Of a DNA stretch of 64,000 nt, positions 16,520-26,012 are shown one piece after another (the stretch's first letter is position 1; each line of letters begins with the position of its first letter). The translations under genes and the position numbers were made by a program. The notes beneath the pieces are model-generated. The model did not search any database. It saw only the letters and a list, made by a program, of their open reading frames with translations, and was not told where the DNA came from. The stretch spans positions 124,001 through 188,000 of the forward strand of contig NZ_JAUSRO010000006.1 in NCBI RefSeq assembly GCF_030811835.1. Direction: 5' to 3'. Source of the DNA: Variovorax ginsengisoli (GTDB lineage Bacteria; Pseudomonadota; Gammaproteobacteria; Burkholderiales; Burkholderiaceae_C).

Positions 16520-17289
16520 GCGCGCAGCACCCGATCGACACCCGGCTGCCGGAGATGTTGCGCAGCGGGCGCCGGCTGCGCGGTGTGTTCAACGGCATCC
16601 CGTCGCCGGCCATCGTCGAGATGTGCGCCTTCGCGGGCTTCGACTTCATCCTGCTCGACAACGAACACGGCAGCGCGGGTCTGGAGACCACCGAAAACAT
16701 GCTGCGCGCCGCGCGGGCCAGCGGCATTCCGGCCATCGTCCGATGCCTTGAGCACGACATGGCGCGCACACTGGACCTGGGCGCGAGCGCCGTGCAGATT
16801 CCGATGGTCGAGACCGCCGCGCATGCCCAGGCGCTGGTGCAACGCATCAAGTACCCGACGCGCGGCCAGCCCGGACAGCGCGGCGCCGCCTTCTCGACGC
16901 GCGCCGCCGGCTATGGCGCTTTCGGTGGCGTGGCGCACACGCAGCGCAGCAACGACGGGGTGGCGCTCATCGTGATGATCGAGACCGAACGCGGCATTGC
17001 GAACGCCTTCGACATCGCGGCGGTCCCCGGTGTCGACGCGGTGTTCATCGGCCCGAACGATCTGGCGCACAGCATGGGCCTGGACAACCGCTGGCACGAA
17101 CCGCCCGCGCAGGTGGCCATCGAGTCGGCGCTCAGGGCGATCAGCGCAGCAGGCGCCTGCCCCGGTATCCTGGCGCTGTCGCCTGAGGAGGAGGCACGCT
17201 ATGGCGCATGGGGCGCGCGTTTCCTTGCCAGCAATACCGCAGGCATCCTGACGGCGGCGCTTCGTGAGGCTGCGACCCGAGGCCGCTGA
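16516..17289 (+). CDS. HpcH/HpaI-family class II aldolase
   Basis: A 257-residue metal-dependent aldolase that cleaves 4-hydroxy-2-oxo acids to pyruvate (or an oxo acid) and an aldehyde. Family residues are visible: catalytic His51 (DNEHGS), Arg76 (IVRCLEHD), metal ligands Glu156 (VMIETERG) and Asp182 (GPNDLA). The GTG start at 16,516 overlaps the oxidase stop (GTGA), so these two act in order. The hydratase fragment at the left edge could supply a 4-hydroxy-2-oxo acid. It is convergent with earP, whose stop is 9 bases away. Confidence 0.88.
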   Translation: MSAQHPIDTRLPEMLRSGRRLRGVFNGIPSPAIVEMCAFAGFDFILLDNEHGSAGLETTENMLRAARASGIPAIVRCLEHDMARTLDLGASAVQIPMVETAAHAQALVQRIKYPTRGQPGQRGAAFSTRAAGYGAFGGVAHTQRSNDGVALIVMIETERGIANAFDIAAVPGVDAVFIGPNDLAHSMGLDNRWHEPPAQVAIESALRAISAAGACPGILALSPEEEARYGAWGARFLASNTAGILTAALREAATRGR

Positions 17290-17297
17290 GCCGGCGT

Positions 17298-18410
17298 TCA
17301 GTTGCGGTGCAAAACCCGCCGCTCTTGCACGAACTGCAGCAGCTGTGTAACGAGGTCGTCCTGGTTGTGCAGTGCCCCTTGCGCAGCTTGCACGGCGGCG
17401 GACCAGCTCGCCAGCACGTCGGGTCCGGGCGGCTCGACCGACATGTTGTCGATGCCGTTCCATGCGTGATGAAAACGGCGCAGCGAGGCCGGCGCGTCGA
17501 TGGCGTCCAGCCATGCGTTCAGCTTCACATGATGGGCGTCGTCGTCCTGCGCGTAGATCTGCCAGACGAAGGGGCGGCCTGCCCACAGCGCGCGCACCAG
17601 GGAATCTTCGCCACGCACGAAGTTCAGGTCACAACTCCACAGCAGGCGATCGAAGTCGCGCTGCGCCAGCAATGGCAGATGTTGCACGCTGAGCATGCCG
17701 CGCTCGGTGCAAGGCGTGCCGGCTGTGGTGCCGAGTGCCGCATGCACCGCCGCCGAGGCGCGACCTGCCGTCACCAGCAGCCGTACGCGCGATGCGCCAT
17801 CCGTCCATTGCGCGAGCAGGCCGGCAAGCGCCATCGGTTCGTAGCAGAACAGCAACACCAGCAGTTCGTCAGGATGCCGGTCGACGCCTTGCACAGCCAG
17901 CCACGCAGCGCGGTCGAAGTCGGCCTGTTGCTGCCTGAGGTCGGGCTCGCGCAGCAGGCCACCGGTCGCGGTCGTGAAGCCGGGATAGAAGAAGTACTTC
18001 GTGAGCCCCTCGCCCGGCCCCTTGAAGACGGGTGACGGCAGCGTGTGCAGCCGCTCCACGTAGGGTTCGGCCGAGAGGTATTCGAGATTGAGCCAGACGC
18101 GCGGCGCATCGCCTGTCCGGGCCTCCCGGGCGAACTGGGCGATCAGGCCGGTGTCGGGGTCGCAGCCGAATGCCTCCACCAGCACGTCGGGTGCTGGCGC
18201 ATGCAGTGCGGCAGCCACTGCCGCAGGCTGCGCCCAGTCGATCACTTCGACGTTCTCGCTGCCCGCAGGCGCCATCCACTGCAGGGCCGCGCCATCGTCG
18301 ACCCACAGACGCACCGTCTCCCCACGCGCGGCGAGTTGGGCAGCCAGGCGCCAGCACACACCCAGGTCACCATGGTTGTCGATGACTTTGCAGAAAAGGT
18401 CCCAGCGCAT
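17298..18410 (-). CDS. earP: EF-P arginine rhamnosyltransferase EarP
   Basis: A 370-residue glycosyltransferase that adds rhamnose from dTDP-L-rhamnose to the conserved arginine of elongation factor P, which then relieves stalling at polyproline stretches. The family signature is clear: FCKVIDNHGDLGVCWR at residues 6-21 with the paired aspartates (Asp11, Asp15), and GEDSLVRALWAGRPFVW near residue 270. ATG at 18,410 gives the standard N-terminus. In many species efp is adjacent; here the gene stands alone, convergent with the aldolase gene, and no efp is in the window. Polyproline proteins such as the TonB at 38,900 would depend on this modification. Confidence 0.93.
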   Translation of the reverse strand: MRWDLFCKVIDNHGDLGVCWRLAAQLAARGETVRLWVDDGAALQWMAPAGSENVEVIDWAQPAAVAAALHAPAPDVLVEAFGCDPDTGLIAQFAREARTGDAPRVWLNLEYLSAEPYVERLHTLPSPVFKGPGEGLTKYFFYPGFTTATGGLLREPDLRQQQADFDRAAWLAVQGVDRHPDELLVLLFCYEPMALAGLLAQWTDGASRVRLLVTAGRASAAVHAALGTTAGTPCTERGMLSVQHLPLLAQRDFDRLLWSCDLNFVRGEDSLVRALWAGRPFVWQIYAQDDDAHHVKLNAWLDAIDAPASLRRFHHAWNGIDNMSVEPPGPDVLASWSAAVQAAQGALHNQDDLVTQLLQFVQERRVLHRN

Positions 18411-18431
18411 GTGTCGACGTCGCTCCAGAAG

Positions 18432-18470
18432 AAAAAAAGGCCCCCGCGGCCTCGATGAACCGTGGGAGCC
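18432..18470 (-). terminator. rho-independent terminator after ggt
   Basis: On the minus strand, GGCTCCCACGG pairs with CCGCGGGGGCC (one mismatch, one wobble) and is followed by seven T. It lies 52 bases beyond the ggt stop and just upstream of earP. Confidence 0.78.
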
Positions 18471-18521
18471 TAGCGCAATGCGGCGCATGCCGGCCGAAGC
18501 CTGCTACGCCAGGGTGCGGCT

Positions 18522-20507
18522 TCAGGGCGTGTAGGTGTCGCCCAGCACGATGCCTTCGCGGCGCGGGTCGGCGCCACCGGTCAGCACGCTGGCGCCGCCG
18601 ACGTTCTTGCGGATGATGGTGCCGATGCCGCTGGACTGCGCGCTCACCGACACGGTGTGCCCCAGTGCACGCAAGCCCAGCACCAGCGGGTCGTTGTTGC
18701 CGTTGTTGGTGGCATCGATGTTCGGGTGCTCGCCGCCCACGGACGTCGTCGCGCTGTTGCTGGCGCCGAAGTCGACCATCGAGGTGGCCTGCTGCGCGTC
18801 CAGGCCCCAGTCGAGGGCTCCGACCACCGTCTTGGCCACGTACTGGATGATGGTGCCGCCGCCGGGCGAGCCGGTGGCCATCAGGAAGTCGCCGGGGCCG
18901 CTGCCGTTGAACACCATGGTCGGTGCCATCGTGCTGCGCGGTCGCTTGCCCGGTGCCACGCGGTTGGCCACCAGGTCTCCGTTGCTGTCGGTCGGCGATG
19001 CGGCGAAGTCGGTGAGCTGGTTGTTCAGCATGATGCCGCGCGCCATGTGGTAGGAGCCCAGCGTCGATTCCACCGTGGTCGTCATGGTCGCGACGTTGCC
19101 GTCCTTGTCGACGATCGAGATGTGGGTGGTGCCGTTCTCGGGCGTCTTGTCGATGCCCAGCGGAATCGTGCCCAGGTTGCCCGCGACGGCGGTGCCCATG
19201 CTCCTGCTGAAATCGATCAGGTTGGCGCGCGAGCGCATGTAGGTCTTGTTGAGCAGCGTGTTGGCGCTGCCACCGGGCAGCGGCACGAAGTCTGTGTCTG
19301 CCACGTACTTGTCGCGGTCGGCATAAGCCAGGCGCTCGGCCTCGGTGACCAGGTGCACGCCCATCACGTCGGGCTTGCCGCCTTCGAGATCGATGTTGCT
19401 TGGCGGGTAGAGACCCAGGTTGAAGTTCTCCAGGATGCCCAGCGTCGACAGCACGCCGATGCCGCCGGAGGAGGGCGGCGACATGCTGCACACGTAATAC
19501 GCACGGTAGGTCACGCACACGGGTTCGCGGCGCTTGGCCTGGTAATTCTTCAGGTCGGTGAGCGTGGTTTTGCCGGGTGTGATGGCGGAGCCGTCGGCAC
19601 CCACGGTGACCTGGATCTTGGCAACGATATCGGCGGCGATCGGGCCGGTGTACAGCGCATTGGCACCCTGGCTGGCGAGTGCCCGCAGGACGTCTGCGTA
19701 CGCCGGGTTGGTCAGCGTGGTGCCCAGTGGCTTCGGGTTGCCGTTGGCGTCGAGGAAGTAGGCGGCGGCCTCGGCGTCGCGCTTGAGATTCGATGCCGAC
19801 GAGACGATGGCGGCGGCCATGCGCCCACCGATCTTGAAGCCGTTGGCGGCCAGATCCGTGCCTTCGCCGAACAGGTCCTTCCAGGCCAGCTTGCCATGGT
19901 CGCCCTGTGCAAGTTCGAGCATGCGCATGACGCCGGGCGTGCCGATCGAGCGGCCGCTCGCGCGCGCGCTGGGCACCGGCGTCGTGAGGTTGGTGCTGTC
20001 GTCGATGTACCGCAGGTAGTTGGCGGTGGCTGCCGCAGGCGCGGTTTCGCGACCGTCATAGGCCTGCACCTTCTTGGTCTTCGCATCGTAGTACAGCAGG
20101 AAGGCGCCACCCGCCAGGCTGCTCGACTGCGGCTCGACCAGGCCGAGCACGGCCTGTACGGCGACCAGTGCGTCGGCGGCGCTGCCGCCGGCCTTGAGCA
20201 CGTCGCAGCCGGCCTTGCTGGCCAGCGGGTGGTTCGCCACCACCATGTAGGACTTGGCGTAGACCAGCTTGTGCCCCACCACGTAGCCGGAGGCCGGCTC
20301 GGGGGCGGCCGGGTCACCCGACAGTCCGGAGCCGACGACGGTCGGCGTGCCATTGGCGTCGGTCGTCAGGCAGCTGTTGTCGACAGCAACGGGCGTCGAA
20401 GGTGCGGTGGCAACGGGTGCTGGTGCGGGGCTGGAGTCGCCGCCGCAGCTCCAGAGCGTGAGCGACAGTGCGATGGGCGCAAGGGTGCGCAAGGTGTTGT
20501 TATTCAT
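18522..20507 (-). CDS. ggt: gamma-glutamyltransferase, lipoprotein form
   Basis: A 661-residue exported enzyme that hydrolyses gamma-glutamyl bonds of glutathione and related compounds. It begins with a lipoprotein signal ending in LWSC (Cys21), so it should be lipid-anchored. After a low-complexity linker come the family blocks: Arg153 in DGRETAP (substrate carboxylate binding), SSGGIGVLS, and the autoprocessing nucleophile Thr460 in ENGTTHIS, then SPGGG. Cleavage before Thr460 gives the two subunits. ATG at 20,507 is the first that yields a signal peptide. A terminator follows it, and a terminator-like hairpin stands in its leader, so its transcription appears insulated or attenuated. Confidence 0.93.
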   Translation of the reverse strand: MNNNTLRTLAPIALSLTLWSCGGDSSPAPAPVATAPSTPVAVDNSCLTTDANGTPTVVGSGLSGDPAAPEPASGYVVGHKLVYAKSYMVVANHPLASKAGCDVLKAGGSAADALVAVQAVLGLVEPQSSSLAGGAFLLYYDAKTKKVQAYDGRETAPAAATANYLRYIDDSTNLTTPVPSARASGRSIGTPGVMRMLELAQGDHGKLAWKDLFGEGTDLAANGFKIGGRMAAAIVSSASNLKRDAEAAAYFLDANGNPKPLGTTLTNPAYADVLRALASQGANALYTGPIAADIVAKIQVTVGADGSAITPGKTTLTDLKNYQAKRREPVCVTYRAYYVCSMSPPSSGGIGVLSTLGILENFNLGLYPPSNIDLEGGKPDVMGVHLVTEAERLAYADRDKYVADTDFVPLPGGSANTLLNKTYMRSRANLIDFSRSMGTAVAGNLGTIPLGIDKTPENGTTHISIVDKDGNVATMTTTVESTLGSYHMARGIMLNNQLTDFAASPTDSNGDLVANRVAPGKRPRSTMAPTMVFNGSGPGDFLMATGSPGGGTIIQYVAKTVVGALDWGLDAQQATSMVDFGASNSATTSVGGEHPNIDATNNGNNDPLVLGLRALGHTVSVSAQSSGIGTIIRKNVGGASVLTGGADPRREGIVLGDTYTP

Positions 20508-20530
20508 TGGACTCGGACGTTCTCTGCGTG

Positions 20531-20562
20531 AAAAAAAGCATCGGGGCGCTCTTGCGCCCCGA
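20531..20562 (-). terminator. terminator-like hairpin in the ggt leader (possible attenuator)
   Basis: On the minus strand, a nine-base-pair stem TCGGGGCGC / GCGCCCCGA with a four-base loop, then TGC and seven T, ending 23 bases before the ggt start codon. It has no T-run in the plus direction, so it cannot serve uvrC. Confidence 0.6.
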
Positions 20563-20640
20563 CCCGTGAGTGTGAGCACGAGCCGTGCCAGCAACACCCC
20601 TGGCCCGTCTGCGGACTGGCGCCCACGCGACAATAGTGCC

Positions 20641-22599
20641 ATGTCCCAGATGCATCCCGATTCGCTGCTTGCCGAAGTCGCCGCGCTGCCCGCCTTGCCG
20701 GGTGTCTACCGTTATTTCGATGCCGCCGGTGCCGTGCTTTACGTCGGCAAGGCGCGCAACCTGAAGAAGCGCGTCGCGAACTATTTCCAGAAGAGTCACG
20801 GTGGCACCCGCATCGGCCACATGATCAGCAAGATCGTGCGCATGGAAACGACGGTGGTGCGGTCCGAGGCGGAAGCGCTGCTGCTCGAGAACAACCTCAT
20901 CAAGACGCTCAAGCCGCGCTACAACATCCTGTTTCGCGACGACAAGAGCTATCCGTACCTGAAGATTGCCGCGCACACCTTTCCGCGCCTGGCCTACTAC
21001 CGCGGCGCGACCGACCGCAAGCACCGCTATTTCGGCCCGTACCCGAGCGCCTGGGCGGTCAAGGAGTCCATCCAGTTGCTGCAAAAGGTGTTTCGCCTGC
21101 GCACCTGCGAGGACACGGTGTACGCCAACCGCACGCGGCCGTGTCTGCTGTACCAGATCAAGCGATGCAGCGGCCCGTGCGTCGACTTCATCACGCCTGA
21201 GGCCTACGCGCAGGATGTGAGGAACGCCGAGGCACTGCTGACCGGCGATACCCAGGTCGTGCTCGGCCAGCTCGAATCGCGCATGATGGCGCACGCCGAA
21301 AAACTCGAATTCGAGCAGGCCGCCGACCTGCGCAACCAGATGTCGGCGCTGTCGCGCGTGCTGCACCAGCAGTCCATCGAGATCGCTTCCGACAAGGATG
21401 TCGACATCCTTGCCGTGCGCGTGCAGGGTGGCCGGGCCTGCGTCAACCTGGCCATGGTGCGGGGAGGGCGCCACCTGGGCGACCGGCCTTATTTCCCCGT
21501 GCATGTGGAAGACGCGGCGCAGATCCACCACGGCGAACTCGATGCCGACGATGGCGACGCCGCAGCCGCGGCCGACGCGGTCGAGGTCCAGGTGCTGGAA
21601 GCCTTCATCGCCCAGCACTACATCGACGTGCCGGTGCCGGCCACGCTGGTGCTTGGCGAGCAGGTCAGCCGCATGCTCATCGAGGCGGTCTCGCAGCAGT
21701 CGGGCCAGCGCGTGACCGCGGTGTTCCAGCCGCGGGAGCAACGTCGCCACTGGCTCGAGATGGCGCAGACCAATGCCGACCTGCAGCTCGCGCGGCTGCT
21801 GGCCGAGGAGGGTTCGCAGCAGGCGCGCACCCGCGCGCTGGTCGAGGCGCTCGACCTCGCGCCCGACGAGCTGGACCGGTTTCGCGTGGAATGTTTCGAC
21901 ATCTCGCACACGGCCGGGGAGGCGACGCAGGCCTCGTGCGTGGTGTTTGAGAACCACGCGATGCAGAACCGCGAGTACCGCCGCTACAACATCGACGGCA
22001 TCACGCCGGGCGACGACTATGCGGCGATGCGGCAGGTGTTGACCCGGCGCTACGGCAAGCTCGCCGAGGTCATCGCCGCGCAGAGCGACGCGCCGCCCGT
22101 CGGCGGCAGCGAGACCGTGCAGGATGCGCCTGCCGGCACCAAGGCGGCGCGCATGCCCGACCTGGTGCTGGTCGACGGTGGCAAGGGCCAGGTGTCGATG
22201 GCGCGCGAAGTGTTCAGTGAACTGGGCCTGCCGTTGTCGCTGATCGTGGGCGTGGAGAAGGGGGAGGGCCGCAAGGTCGGACTGGAGGAGCTGGTATTTG
22301 CCGACGGCCGCGAGAAGGTCTATCTGGGGCGCGACTCGGCCGCGCTGATGCTGGTGGCGCAGATCCGGGACGAGGCGCACCGATTCGCCATCACCGGCAT
22401 GCGTGCCAAGCGCGCCAAGGTGCGCGTGGGCGGCAGCCAGCTGGAGGACATTCCGGGGATCGGCCCGAAACGCCGCGCGCGCCTGCTGCAGCGCTTTGGC
22501 GGCATCCGTGGCGTGGCATCGGCCAGCGTGGCTGACATCGCTTCGGTCGATGGCATCGCAGTCGATCTGGCCGAAGAAATCTACCGCGCGCTGCACTGA
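20641..22599 (+). CDS. uvrC: excinuclease ABC subunit C
   Basis: A 652-residue nucleotide-excision-repair endonuclease that cuts on both sides of a lesion with UvrB. Domains in order: GIY-YIG nuclease ([18 protein letters not shown], residues about 21-38), the cysteine cluster [13 protein letters not shown] (about 167-179), UVR domain that contacts UvrB (about residue 220), RNase H-like nuclease with DISHTAGE and LVDGGKGQ, and a C-terminal double helix-hairpin-helix (IPGIGPKRR). Followed after 46 bases by pgsA, the same order as in many proteobacteria. Divergent from ggt. Confidence 0.97.
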   Translation: MSQMHPDSLLAEVAALPALPGVYRYFDAAGAVLYVGKARNLKKRVANYFQKSHGGTRIGHMISKIVRMETTVVRSEAEALLLENNLIKTLKPRYNILFRDDKSYPYLKIAAHTFPRLAYYRGATDRKHRYFGPYPSAWAVKESIQLLQKVFRLRTCEDTVYANRTRPCLLYQIKRCSGPCVDFITPEAYAQDVRNAEALLTGDTQVVLGQLESRMMAHAEKLEFEQAADLRNQMSALSRVLHQQSIEIASDKDVDILAVRVQGGRACVNLAMVRGGRHLGDRPYFPVHVEDAAQIHHGELDADDGDAAAAADAVEVQVLEAFIAQHYIDVPVPATLVLGEQVSRMLIEAVSQQSGQRVTAVFQPREQRRHWLEMAQTNADLQLARLLAEEGSQQARTRALVEALDLAPDELDRFRVECFDISHTAGEATQASCVVFENHAMQNREYRRYNIDGITPGDDYAAMRQVLTRRYGKLAEVIAAQSDAPPVGGSETVQDAPAGTKAARMPDLVLVDGGKGQVSMAREVFSELGLPLSLIVGVEKGEGRKVGLEELVFADGREKVYLGRDSAALMLVAQIRDEAHRFAITGMRAKRAKVRVGGSQLEDIPGIGPKRRARLLQRFGGIRGVASASVADIASVDGIAVDLAEEIYRALH

Positions 22600-22645
22600 G
22601 TCCTGGCCGGGAGAAGGCCAGGCAAACAGTGCCACAATCGCCGCC

Positions 22646-23212
22646 ATGTTCTGGACCTTGCCAACCATCATGACCTGGACGCGGATCGTCGCGATCCCGC
22701 TGATCGTGGGCGTCTTCTACCTGCCCATCGCCGAGCCGATGCGCAACCTGCTCGCCACCGTCATGTTCGTGGTGTTCGCGGCAACCGACTGGCTCGACGG
22801 CTTCCTGGCGCGCCGGCTCAACCAGACCTCCGCCTTCGGCGCCTTCCTTGACCCGGTGGCCGACAAGTTCCTGGTTTGCGCCTCGCTGCTGGTGCTGGTG
22901 CACCTGAACCGCGCCGACGTGTTCGTCGCGCTCATCATCATCGGGCGCGAGATCGCCATTTCGGCGCTGCGGGAGTGGATGGCGCAGATCGGCGCCGGCA
23001 AGAGCGTGGCCGTGCACATGATCGGCAAGGTCAAGACGGTGGTGCAGATGGTCGCCATTCCTTTCCTGCTCTATGACGGAGTGCTGTTCGATCGCATCGC
23101 CACGGGGCTGTGGGGGCAGTGGCTGATCTGGTTGTCGGCCGTGCTCACGGTCTGGTCGATGGTGTACTACCTCCAAAAGGCGATTCCCGAAATCCGGGCG
23201 CGCGCCAAATGA
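22646..23212 (+). CDS. pgsA: CDP-diacylglycerol--glycerol-3-phosphate 3-phosphatidyltransferase
   Basis: A 188-residue inner-membrane enzyme that makes phosphatidylglycerol phosphate, the committed step to phosphatidylglycerol and cardiolipin. The CDP-alcohol phosphotransferase motif is complete: DWLDGFLAR, eight residues, then G-AFL-D-PVA-D (residues about 49-76). Several hydrophobic helices surround it. The stop overlaps the next start as ATGA, coupling it to the DMT transporter gene. Confidence 0.96.
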   Translation: MFWTLPTIMTWTRIVAIPLIVGVFYLPIAEPMRNLLATVMFVVFAATDWLDGFLARRLNQTSAFGAFLDPVADKFLVCASLLVLVHLNRADVFVALIIIGREIAISALREWMAQIGAGKSVAVHMIGKVKTVVQMVAIPFLLYDGVLFDRIATGLWGQWLIWLSAVLTVWSMVYYLQKAIPEIRARAK

Positions 23213-24111
23213 ACGTGGCCGCGCGTGCCGCGGGTTCGTTGCGGGCGATGCCGGCGGTGTTCGTGCTCATCTGGAGCACCGGGTTCATCGTGGCGCGCTA
23301 TGGCATGCCGTATGCCCCGCCGCTGAAGTTTCTGCTCGTGCGCTTCGTGCTGAGCTTCCTGTGTTTCGCGCTCTGGACCTGGGTGGCACGCGTGCCGCTG
23401 CCGCGCAGCCGTGCGCAGTGGGGACATCTGGCCGTGACCGGCGCGTTGATGAACGCGGGCTACCTTGCCGGCGTATGGGCCGCAGTGCATGCCGGCATGG
23501 GGGCAGGGCTGATCGCGCTGCTGGTGGGTGTGCAACCGGTGCTCACCGCCGTCTGGCTGGCGTCGCAAGGCGGCACTGTCTCGCGCAGGCAATGGGCCGG
23601 TCTGGCTTTGGGATTCGCAGGGTTGGTGATGGTGGTGATGCGCAAGCTCGCCCAGGGTGGCGAGGTCAACGCGTTGACCATGGGGCTGGCTGTGGCCGCG
23701 CTGCTGTCCATCACCATCGGTACACTGTACCAAAAGCGGTTTGTCGCGGCCTGCGATGTGCGCAGCGCGAACATGGTGCAACAGGGTGCGGCATTGCTCG
23801 TGACGCTGCCCTTTGCGCTTCTGGAAACTCAGGCGATCGACTGGAATGTCTATTCGGCCGGTGCCATGGCCTGGTCGGTGCTGGTGCTCACGCTCGGCGG
23901 CAGTTCGTTGTTCTACCTCCTGATCCAGCGCGGCACGGCCACCGCCGTCACCAGCCTGCTGTACCTCGTGCCGCCTTGCACGGCCCTGATGGCGTGGTTG
24001 TTCTTCGACGAACCGGTCACGGTGCTCACTCTGGCAGGCACGGCGCTGACTGCGATCGGCGTCAGCCTGGTGGTGCGCGACGGCCGTCCGGCGGCAGTTT
24101 CGCGCGGTTGA
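23209..24111 (+). CDS. DMT-superfamily transporter (EamA domains)
   Basis: A 300-residue inner-membrane protein with ten predicted helices as two EamA repeats (residues about 13-145 and 155-290); the second ends with the typical PPCTALMAWLFFDEP stretch. Family members export amino acids, purines or other metabolites. ATG at 23,209 lies in the stop of pgsA. Its last 50 bases overlap, tail to tail, the 3' end of the LysR gene on the other strand. Substrate unknown. Confidence 0.88.
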   Translation: MNVAARAAGSLRAMPAVFVLIWSTGFIVARYGMPYAPPLKFLLVRFVLSFLCFALWTWVARVPLPRSRAQWGHLAVTGALMNAGYLAGVWAAVHAGMGAGLIALLVGVQPVLTAVWLASQGGTVSRRQWAGLALGFAGLVMVVMRKLAQGGEVNALTMGLAVAALLSITIGTLYQKRFVAACDVRSANMVQQGAALLVTLPFALLETQAIDWNVYSAGAMAWSVLVLTLGGSSLFYLLIQRGTATAVTSLLYLVPPCTALMAWLFFDEPVTVLTLAGTALTAIGVSLVVRDGRPAAVSRG

Positions 24112-25057
24112 TCGGCGCGGCCGGTTTCCACGGCTCGCCGCGAAAGCGTTCCAGCAGGAAGTCGACCAGCAGTCGGGTGCGGCGTGGCGTGCGCGGCTGC
24201 CAGGGCGCGATCCAATGGATGTCGGCGTCCGGCATCGCATAGGCAGGCAGCAGGCGCACCAGCGCGCCACTGGCGAGTTGGGGCGCAATGTCCCAGAGGC
24301 TGCGCAACATGATGCCGCGGCCGGCCAGGCACCAGTCGCGCACCAATTCGCCTGAATTGCTCGACAGCGGTCCTCGCACGCGGACCCGTACGAGGCGGGG
24401 TTCCTTGGCCTGCTGCAACGCCCAGTGTTCATATCGCTGCCGGTCGGCGTCTCCGTTTTCCTGGACGACCAGGCAGTCATGGCTCTCCAGATCGGCCGGT
24501 GTGGCCGGCGTGCCCCGTTGGGCGAGATAGGTCGGTGCGGCGACCAGCACGCGCTGGTTGCGCGCGAGCCGGCGAGAGGTCCATTGCGTGGCACGCGCGC
24601 CCTGCACCGGCCACAGCCAGATGGCGCCGTCGTAGCCTTCGGCGCTGAGGTCGGGCAGGTGTTCGGTCAGCTGGATCTGCACCTGTACGGCGGGATGCCG
24701 TTGCTGGAAATCGGCCAGGGCCGGACCGACCCAGCGTCGCCCAAAGCCCAGTGTGCCGGCCAGCCGGATGCTGCCCGCGACCGTACTCTGTCGCTCGCTG
24801 AGTTCGGACTCCAGCGCGGCAAAGCCTTCGAGCAGCCGTTGTGCATGCCGGCAAACCGCTTCACCCTCGGCCGTCAGGCTGAGCCGGCGCGTGGTGCGCG
24901 CGAACAACCGCTGGCCGATGCGCGTTTCCAGCGCGGCCAGGCGCTTGGTGACGACCGACGGCGCAACGTTCATGGCTTCGGCCGCAGCGGACAGGCTGCC
25001 GCGCTCGCGGATGGCCAGCACCAAGGTCAGGTCCGCTCGATCCATTCCGGCTTTCAT
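24062..25057 (-). CDS. LysR-family transcriptional regulator
   Basis: A 331-residue LysR protein: helix-turn-helix with AAAEAMNVAPSVVTKRLAALE (residues about 24-44) and a C-terminal effector-binding domain (IRLAGTLGFGRRWVGPAL onward). It belongs to the large CrgA-like class with the LSLTAEGEAVCRHAQRLL linker. Divergent from the dehalogenase gene, 62 bases apart, and therefore its likely regulator; TGAAT and ATTCA half sites flank the gap. ATG at 25,057 is taken, but an ATG four codons later (25,045) is equally possible. Confidence 0.88.
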   Translation of the reverse strand: MKAGMDRADLTLVLAIRERGSLSAAAEAMNVAPSVVTKRLAALETRIGQRLFARTTRRLSLTAEGEAVCRHAQRLLEGFAALESELSERQSTVAGSIRLAGTLGFGRRWVGPALADFQQRHPAVQVQIQLTEHLPDLSAEGYDGAIWLWPVQGARATQWTSRRLARNQRVLVAAPTYLAQRGTPATPADLESHDCLVVQENGDADRQRYEHWALQQAKEPRLVRVRVRGPLSSNSGELVRDWCLAGRGIMLRSLWDIAPQLASGALVRLLPAYAMPDADIHWIAPWQPRTPRRTRLLVDFLLERFRGEPWKPAAPINRAKLPPDGRRAPPG

Positions 25058-25119
25058 GGAAATAATGAATTCACCGATTGTTTCTTGATTCAGGCGAAGG
25101 TGCAACGCACAATTCGCGG

Positions 25120-25998
25120 GTGCTGAACCACTTCACCTCTTTCGACATCGTGCGCGATGGCGTCGCGCTGCACGGCCGCGTGGGCGGAACCGGTCGTCCA
25201 TTGCTCCTGCTGCATGGGCATCCGCAAACGCATGCAATCTGGCATCGCGTGGCGCCGGCCCTGGCTGCCCACTTCACCGTGGTGCTGATGGACCTGCGCG
25301 GCTACGGCGATTCGGGCCGGCCCGCGCCCGACCCGGCGCATCGCAACTACAGCAAGCGTGAAATGGCGCTCGACGCGCTGGCCGTGATGCGGCACCACGG
25401 TTTCGATCGCTTCCAGGTGCTGGCGCACGACCGCGGCGCGCGCGTGGCGCATCGGCTGGCGGCAGACCATCCGAGTGCGGTCGAACGGCTCATGGTGCTG
25501 GACATCGCGCCCACGCTCGGCATGTACGCCAACACGTCCGAAGCCTTTGCGCGCGCTTACTGGCACTGGTTCTTCCTGATTCAGCCGCCACCACTGCCCG
25601 AGGCGCTGCTCGATGCCGATCCGGCGCGCTACGTGCGCAGCGTGATGGGCGGGCGGCATGCCGGTCTCGCGGCTTTCGCGCCAGAGGCGCTTGCCGAGTA
25701 CGAGCGTTGTGCTGCGCTGCCGGGGGCGTCGGCAAGCATCTGCGAGGACTATCGCGCGTCGGCCACCATCGATCTCGACCACGACCGCGAGGACGTGGCG
25801 GCGGGTCGCCGCCTCGCGATGCCGCTGCGGGTGTTGTGGGGCGAGCATGGCGCCGTGGGCAAGTGCTTCGATGTGCTTGCGCTGTGGCGCGAGCGTGCCG
25901 ACGATGTGGCCGGGCAGGCGTTGCCTTGCGGCCACTATGTACCCGAAGAGGCGCCCGATGCACTGTTGCGCGAGGCGCTGGCCTTCTTCCATTCCTGA
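25120..25998 (+). CDS. alpha/beta hydrolase, haloacetate (fluoroacetate) dehalogenase type
   Basis: A 292-residue hydrolase. The nucleophile elbow is HDRGARVAH with Asp104, and Arg105 and Arg108 placed to bind the substrate carboxylate as in fluoroacetate dehalogenase. His149 and Trp150 (YWHWFF) and the tyrosine of EDYRASATID match the halide pocket of that enzyme; Asp128 and His277 (CGHYVP) complete the triad. Hydrolytic dehalogenation of a 2-haloacid to a 2-hydroxyacid is predicted; epoxide hydrolase is the main alternative. Start is GTG at 25,120; an upstream TTG would add 14 residues. Operonic with the dehydrogenase that follows after 14 bases. Confidence 0.82.
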   Translation: MLNHFTSFDIVRDGVALHGRVGGTGRPLLLLHGHPQTHAIWHRVAPALAAHFTVVLMDLRGYGDSGRPAPDPAHRNYSKREMALDALAVMRHHGFDRFQVLAHDRGARVAHRLAADHPSAVERLMVLDIAPTLGMYANTSEAFARAYWHWFFLIQPPPLPEALLDADPARYVRSVMGGRHAGLAAFAPEALAEYERCAALPGASASICEDYRASATIDLDHDREDVAAGRRLAMPLRVLWGEHGAVGKCFDVLALWRERADDVAGQALPCGHYVPEEAPDALLREALAFFHS

Positions 25999-26012
25999 AA
26001 CCGAGGACCTCC

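Noticed and set aside
18522..20642. Longer N-terminus for gamma-glutamyltransferase starting near 20,642
   Set aside because: The extra 45 residues would cover the leader hairpin and bury the lipoprotein signal that begins at the ATG at 20,507.
20500..22671. Open frame of over 700 codons opposite uvrC
   Set aside because: Entirely antisense to uvrC, with no family motif and a composition rich in His, Arg, Val and Gly typical of shadows.
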